Below, piece after piece: positions 27,339 to 31,770 of a stretch of DNA of 31,770 nucleotides. Below the pieces are notes generated by a model. The model was not told where the DNA came from. It saw only the letters and a program-made list of their open reading frames with translations, and made no database searches. The translations under genes and the position numbers were made by a program. Origin of the DNA: Sporisorium sorghi (taxonomy: Eukaryota > Basidiomycota > Ustilaginomycetes > Ustilaginales > Ustilaginaceae); NCBI GenBank assembly GCA_023212695.1, contig JALCCG010000237.1, forward strand, positions 1,472 through 33,241, given 5' to 3'. How positions within the stretch are numbered: position 1 is the stretch's first letter; each line of letters begins with the position of its first letter.

Positions 27339-28290
27339 CCTGAACCAAAGTGACGACGACGACGAGGAGTTGGATGCGGTGCTTGGGGGTGGTAATGACG
27401 ATCCTTTGTCGTGGAGAAGGGGCACCTTTTGTATGTCGTCCGACATCCAAGGCTCTTGCATCTTGGAAGGGAAGGAGGAGGGAAGCGCGAGCTCCTCCGC
27501 AAGATGCCCACGAGGCAGACTGCGTCGAACGCTCTAAAGTAGATGGTGGCCCGGGGGCAATGCTCTCGAAGCGAGAAACCTCCAAATCTCGTTGCCCAAG
27601 CGTTTGCCCAAGCGTCGCGCTCTCAGACCTTCTTGCTGCTCCTATTGCAGCTCCGCTTCGCTTTACCAGAATTGAAGCACATACAAGAACGTTCCTAGAA
27701 AGTGCATGGTAACTTTAGGTTCACTCGCCAAGGTTTCGAAGAAGGCGGATTCGACTCGAAGCGAGCTGCCGATATGCAAACTCTTTGCCGTGCGAGGTCG
27801 GGCACGTTTTCAGGGTCCTGCGTGTGAAGGGTCGCTCGCACGTTTTGCTGAGTGGGACGATCTTTTTGTAAAGCCGACGATGCTCCGTACAGCAGCAACG
27901 TGCCGCTCCGTGCGGCAATCCACATCGTACAAACGCATCTCTGCTTCGAAAGTTTGATCCGCCGGTCAAGCGCTTGTCCCTTGTTCGGGCAGACGATCCG
28001 GCGGCAGTCGTCTTTATCTCAATGAGCTTTGAATCCTCGATTGGGACCGGATCGTTGGATCGGGCCTTGTCAGCATTCGCGAAGGTTAGCTTGTCAGACA
28101 CTACGATCAGGCAGCTCACCAGAGCTGTCCAGAACTGATGTTGTAATGAGACTGAGGGCTTGTATCAGTCTGTAGATGTCTGGTGCTGTGCGAGAGGGAG
28201 GCCTCAATCAGCTGAGCATCATGAACAGCTTCCTCCTCGTCGGCTTCGGCAAGAACGGAGGCGGCAGCCATCTCCTGGTCGACGCCACAC

Positions 28291-28317
28291 TCGTCGTCGT
28301 CGTCGTCGTCGTCGTCG
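28291..28317. repeat. TCG trinucleotide repeat, nine units
   Basis: Nine uninterrupted TCG units. Read in one frame this would give a valine run inside an otherwise protein-like plus-strand reading from about 28221. Confidence 0.9.
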
Positions 28318-28618
28318 CAGAGAGCGCTTTTGCGGCCGAGTGCAGCGGAGTGGTGGCCTCAACGATCAACTCAAGCGCTCGCTGTACTATGAGCACGAGC
28401 TCAACAGCCTGGCGTACCGCTGCATCACTCTGTCTTCCAAGAGTTCGACAAGGAGCCTCGTTCCAAAGAGATAACCCAGCAGCTTTGCGAGATCACATCG
28501 ATCAGCCGGCTTCAACCAGACGTACCACGTCAGGACGGCCATTGCAGAGGCCATCGACACACCTGAGTCTCAGTGGGTCCACCGGCAAACTCGTCAGGAT
28601 TTCGCTTCAGGACGTTGA
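28318..28618 (+). pseudogene. Decayed coding relic in three frames
   Basis: Protein-like pieces follow each other on the plus strand in different frames. They are NDQLKRSLYYEHELNSLAYR from 28361, FQEFDKEPRSKEITQQLCEI from about 28440, and FNQTYHVRTAIAEAIDTPES from 28511, which continues to TGA 28616-28618. Charged, aromatic-containing sequence of this kind is unlike the Ser/Arg-rich noise of the surroundings. I infer one former gene with at least two indels. Family not recognised. Confidence 0.4.
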
Positions 28619-28669
28619 GGCTGGCCTCGATACGTGCTTATGCTGTGACGAGGGCAAGCGCCTCTGATT

Positions 28670-28681
28670 GGGGGGGGGGGG
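28670..28681. repeat. Poly(G) tract, G12
   Basis: Twelve uninterrupted guanines directly after the decayed relic. Another G12 lies at 29672-29683. Confidence 0.85.
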
Positions 28682-29078
28682 TCGGCAGAGGTCAATCCAG
28701 TGCTAGATCGGAGTGTGGCAACCTCTGGAATAGCGGGCAGAGGCTTCACGAGCAAGCGCCTATGTGCGGAACAAGCAACGATGGAGATAGGCCGTTTCTG
28801 CAGAATGCTCCTTTCAGCCACCCTAACGCAACGAGTGACGAGACAGCTGTCACACAGCGCTGTCGCGAGCAGATTAGCAATGCAAACATGCGCTAGAGAA
28901 AGAAGCTTCGCATGCTTTCGGTCATAACACGAGCCTTCAGAAGCACCGAAGCATCGACATCGCTTCCAAAAGGTGGGGGGCGGTTGTCAGTACCCCAATA
29001 CCAAGTGAGGCTTGTGCTCGATCGGAGTGTCAACTGTCCATTGCCTTGTTGCGTGGGAGCAGCCGCTTTGTGGGACTA

Positions 29079-29100
29079 CCTAAACCCTGACCCTAACCTT
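29079..29100. repeat. Short telomere-like CCCTAA motif
   Basis: CCTAAACCCTGACCCTAACC is about three imperfect units of CCCTAA, the complement of the common fungal telomere repeat TTAGGG. It is too short to be more than suggestive. Confidence 0.35.
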
Positions 29101-29519
29101 CTAAGCGAGTCGAAAGAAGCACACATGCTGCAGAACGTACATGCATGTCGAGGTGCATGCGAAACAGAACCTGCACCAACGCAACCGAGCTTTGCTCGTT
29201 CTGCACCGACATTCGGCTCTGTTGAAAGTCATTGCATGTGATCCTGCTGCAACATCGGCCAGACCAGGCTTCCTGATTGGCCGTTTGACGTGAGAACGAC
29301 AGTGCAAGCGAGGCAAGAAAAGAGTGTGAATGCTCTTGCGAGGTCATGCTCTTGTCAACAGATCTGCAAGTCGTGTCTCAGGCGCTCTCAGCTGAGAACG
29401 CCGCTTCCTCCTCATTCGTTTGTCCGTGGAATGGCTCTTTCGTCGCTCGTCGCAATTGACTGGCTGCAAAGGTAGCAGCACTTGCCTTCTCATCGCTCAC
29501 GTGAACGCAGATGTCGAAG

Positions 29520-29728
29520 AGCCGATACAAGGGGTTCCCTGGGGATGGGGAAATTTTTGATTACATAAGCCCTGCCAAATTGACAAACCCAGAGACAGGG
29601 ATCCTTTTCCCCGTCCTCAGGGTTTTGCTGAAAATGTTAGACCTTTACTTCAAATTCCAGGTTCCAATTTCGGGGGGGGGGGGCTTCAAAATTCACAGGA
29701 AACCTGTCCCGTGAATTTCCCCAAAATT

Positions 29729-29729
<1 letters not shown>
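29520..29729. other. AT-rich insert of foreign-looking composition
   Basis: About 210 bp rich in A/T and in GGGGAAATT-like words, unlike its GC-rich neighbours. GGGGAAATT at 29547-29555 is matched by its inverse AATTTCCCC at 29714-29722 near the other end. It abuts G12 (29672-29683) and T37 (29730-29766). It may be a small insertion such as a MITE or retroposed piece. Confidence 0.4.

Positions 29730-29766
<37 letters not shown>
29730..29766. repeat. Poly(T) tract, T37
   Basis: Thirty-seven uninterrupted thymines bordering the AT-rich insert. Read on the minus strand it is a poly(A) stretch, which could mark the 3' end of a retroposed sequence lying to its right. Confidence 0.9.
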
Positions 29767-29767
<1 letters not shown>

Positions 29768-30290
29768 ATACCCCCTACAATTACCCGCACGCACAGGCAC
29801 GAGGCCCGAGCTCGAGATTTGATTCGTACTTGCATGACCGATGCCGGCAAACGCGATTGGGGCGGTGCTAACGGTCTCATTGTTCAGAAGAACCTTTGTG
29901 CTGTCGAACAATGACAAAGCGTGTCGGTCATCTCGCCTTTGCAGATCGCTCTGCAAGTTGCACTTCGCTTGGAGGTGATCATGCTAATGATAGATCGTGC
30001 AGCCATCCTAAGACTGCTTTACTGCTTGCTTCCCTTTGTGGAGCCGCTGTATTGAAAGACCCGACGTAGCAAGAGCTGAACCGACCGAGCCAATCGAGCC
30101 GTCGATTTGTTTAGTCTTCCTCGTGTGCAGCCCGCGGTTGCTGACAGCAGCTTCCCATTGTCCCGGATGTCTGATTCGCTACGGCAAGCTCTCAGTTGTT
30201 GGTCGAGCGAAATGGCCGAACCTTGCTTCTTCTGCATTGCTCGCGTGTGACAGTACAGCCAGAACAAAGGTACATGTGAATGTCGAAGGA

Positions 30291-30300
30291 TATATATTAC
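30291..30300 (+). promoter_or_regulatory. TATA box of the seven-helix membrane protein gene
   Basis: TATATATTAC lies about 220 bp upstream of the ATG at 30518, close to the spacing seen for invertase. Two upstream ATGs (30307 and 30324) follow it closely. Confidence 0.5.
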
Positions 30301-30517
30301 CCCGCGATGTTGCCCTCCGCCGCATGATGGGATCATCTCCCTCCGTGACATCGTCGCCTCCTATTCTCCTCCTCACTCCCACCCTTTCCGTTCGTTTCCT
30401 TTCTTGCACTTCGCACCTCAAGCTCTGCGCAGTGCCTAGACGCCGCTCTTTCGTTCCTTACAGCACGCCAGCCCTTCTCAGTCCTCCCCCGACTCTGCTA
30501 TCGACATCGCACTCACC

Positions 30518-31770
30518 ATGGCATCTCAACTGTTGCCTGATGGGTCCGGCCTCGCCTCTCTCAACCCAGCCTCCTCCTCCGCTGCCGCCACGATGTCCAC
30601 CGATCCCGAGGTCATCTTCAACGTGATGCCGCCCTCGGCAGCCAAGTCCTTCCTTGTCCTGCTCATCGTCATGTGCCTCTGCCTCGGCGCGACGACGATG
30701 GAGCTCTTCAACCACATCCGTTTCGACATGCAGCTGCTTCGCAAGCCCGGGTGGACAGAGCCGGCCAAGCTCAGCTCGCGCGTCGCCTACCTGTGCTGCC
30801 GCTACTTGTCGGTCATCTGCCTGCTGCTGGTGGTGCTGTTCCTCTCGCTCAAGTTCGACAACTGCACAGCGGTGCCGTGGACGTTCAACCTGCTGAGCAT
30901 GGTGCTGCTCAATTCGGTGTCGCTCGTATTCGTGCAGCGCACCTTGGCGCTGTACGGCTGGAAGACCAAAGTGGTTGTCCCTGTCTCAGTGGCGTATCTC
31001 GTCGTCGTCGCCGCCTCGGCGGTGTGCATCCCGTTCTATGGCGTTGGCTACCGCATTCCCCACTCGCAGTTCTGCGGATACGACCCGAGGAGGGATCGCA
31101 CTCTGACCCTTGCTGCCAACCTCGTATACAAGACAATCGGGATGTCGCTCGACATCGCGATGCTGCTGCTCACCCTGCACCGGCTACTGGATGGCGGTCT
31201 CCGCGCCATCTGGCAGAAGAAGCCACAACACCTCTACTCCGGTTTGACCGACCGAAGTTTGTCCAGCTTCCTGATCCGTCAAGGCTTTCACTTTTACGTG
31301 CTGCAGCTGGCGACAGACATCTTTTTCATGTCCACGTACTTCACGTTTGCGGAGCCGTCGTACCAGGTGCTGGGCTCGGCGCTCGTGCTGTGCGTGCCGC
31401 CCATCGCCGCAGCGGCCGCGTTCAGGGAGATGGGCCAGAAAGCGTCGCTGATCACGGCGCAGACGGCGGGCAAGATCAACGAGATCATGAATTCCTCCCA
31501 CACTCCTTCCTCGAACGGCAACTCGGCTGGAGGCGCAGGCGCACGCGGGGCCAGGATCTCGAGCAGTGCATGCCCCCCGATTCCCACCACGATCGGCCCT
31601 TGCCCCACGAGCCCCACCACGGCCGGCATCAACTCGTTTGTCCTCCAAGCACGCTCGAATCCAGGCACGAGCGACGTCGCGATGGGCGAGAAGAACACCC
31701 GCATCTCGTGGGGCAGACATTGCCCGCTGCACCAACAGCCCCCCCACAACGCCAGCGAGTCCACGACCCC
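30518..31770 (+). CDS. Seven-helix membrane protein, 3' end outside the window
   Basis: The frame from ATG 30518 (context CACCATGG, excellent) stays open for 417 codons to the window edge with no stop. Seven hydrophobic segments are visible at about 44-63, 89-112, 122-146, 152-177, 198-222, 254-277 and 281-303. A hydrophilic Ser/Gly/Pro-rich tail follows. An extracellular-side Cys after helix 2 (C116) and one between helices 4 and 5 (C186) could form a receptor-type disulfide. The layout and the RVAYLCCRYLSV segment in helix 2 resemble the large basidiomycete 7-TM families annotated DUF6533/DUF6534. Function is unknown. A GPCR-like sensor is a guess from topology. No intron is evident in the visible part. 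Confidence 0.8.
   Translation, partial: MASQLLPDGSGLASLNPASSSAAATMSTDPEVIFNVMPPSAAKSFLVLLIVMCLCLGATTMELFNHIRFDMQLLRKPGWTEPAKLSSRVAYLCCRYLSVICLLLVVLFLSLKFDNCTAVPWTFNLLSMVLLNSVSLVFVQRTLALYGWKTKVVVPVSVAYLVVVAASAVCIPFYGVGYRIPHSQFCGYDPRRDRTLTLAANLVYKTIGMSLDIAMLLLTLHRLLDGGLRAIWQKKPQHLYSGLTDRSLSSFLIRQGFHFYVLQLATDIFFMSTYFTFAEPSYQVLGSALVLCVPPIAAAAAFREMGQKASLITAQTAGKINEIMNSSHTPSSNGNSAGGAGARGARISSSACPPIPTTIGPCPTSPTTAGINSFVLQARSNPGTSDVAMGEKNTRISWGRHCPLHQQPPHNASESTT

Larger units (their letters stand above)
27339..30517. other. 3.2-kb gene-poor region with relics
   Basis: This includes the sphingomyelinase upstream region (open in its frame to 27461 and beyond) and the promoter of the seven-helix gene. 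In between are a decayed coding relic (about 28318-28618), a TCG repeat (28291-28317), G12 at 28670-28681, a telomere-like motif (29079-29100), an AT-rich insert (about 29520-29729) and T37 (29730-29766). No intact gene was found. Confidence 0.5.

Noticed and set aside
28291..28317. TCG run as a CRISPR-like or functional repeat array
   Set aside because: It is a plain trinucleotide microsatellite without spacers, in a eukaryotic genome.

Overview
The window looks like nuclear DNA of a smut-type basidiomycete (Ustilaginales: Ustilago, Sporisorium, Pseudozyma and relatives). The coding regions are GC-rich and mostly uninterrupted. The few introns are short (67 and 81 nt) with GTRAGT donors and TACTGAC/TGCTGAC-like branch points. 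The product set fits such a fungus: secreted GH32 invertase, ERG2, PXA-domain membrane protein, class I heme peroxidase, secreted acid sphingomyelinase and a basidiomycete-style seven-helix membrane protein. No rRNA, tRNA or CRISPR array was recognised. The genus is an inference, not something read directly.

Layout from left to right. (1) 0.7-5.5 kb: a short unrecognised protein (+), a cytochrome c peroxidase-like heme peroxidase (-) and a PXA-domain protein (-). (2) 7.2-9.0 kb: secreted invertase (+) behind a TATA box and a 250-nt leader without ATG. (3) 9.0-16.4 kb: an accessory block unlike its surroundings. It holds frame-broken coding remnants, palindromes, a small zinc-finger-like ORF (-), an unrecognised ORF (+), a Ulp1/SENP (C48)-like protease ORF whose catalytic Cys position is Ser, and two related starts of an unknown gene (MPRxxTExERE), one with an in-frame stop and the other followed by a frame-shifted C2H2-like zinc-finger fragment. 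I read this as a graveyard of mobile elements. (4) 17.2-27.5 kb: a coiled-coil hypothetical (+), ERG2 sterol isomerase (+, one intron), a Cdc25/Acr2-like rhodanese phosphatase (-, one intron), a mitochondrial AUH-type enoyl-CoA hydratase (+, one long intron), a 4-coumarate-CoA-ligase-like acyl-CoA synthetase (+) and acid sphingomyelinase (-). (5) 27.5-30.5 kb: a 3-kb gene-poor stretch with a decayed coding relic, a telomere-like motif, an AT-rich insert and a T37 tract. (6) 30.5 kb to the edge: a seven-helix membrane protein (+) that runs off the window.

The genes are ordinary eukaryotic singletons, not an operon. Several act on lipids, sterols or acyl-CoA (ERG2, hydratase, acyl-CoA ligase, sphingomyelinase), but nothing in the sequence shows a joint pathway. 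Intergenic DNA carries many long homopolymers (T47, T37, A36, C20, C14, G12). The best candidate for something undescribed is the 10.2-16.4 kb block, especially the Cys-to-Ser Ulp1-like ORF and the duplicated MPRxxTExERE gene family.
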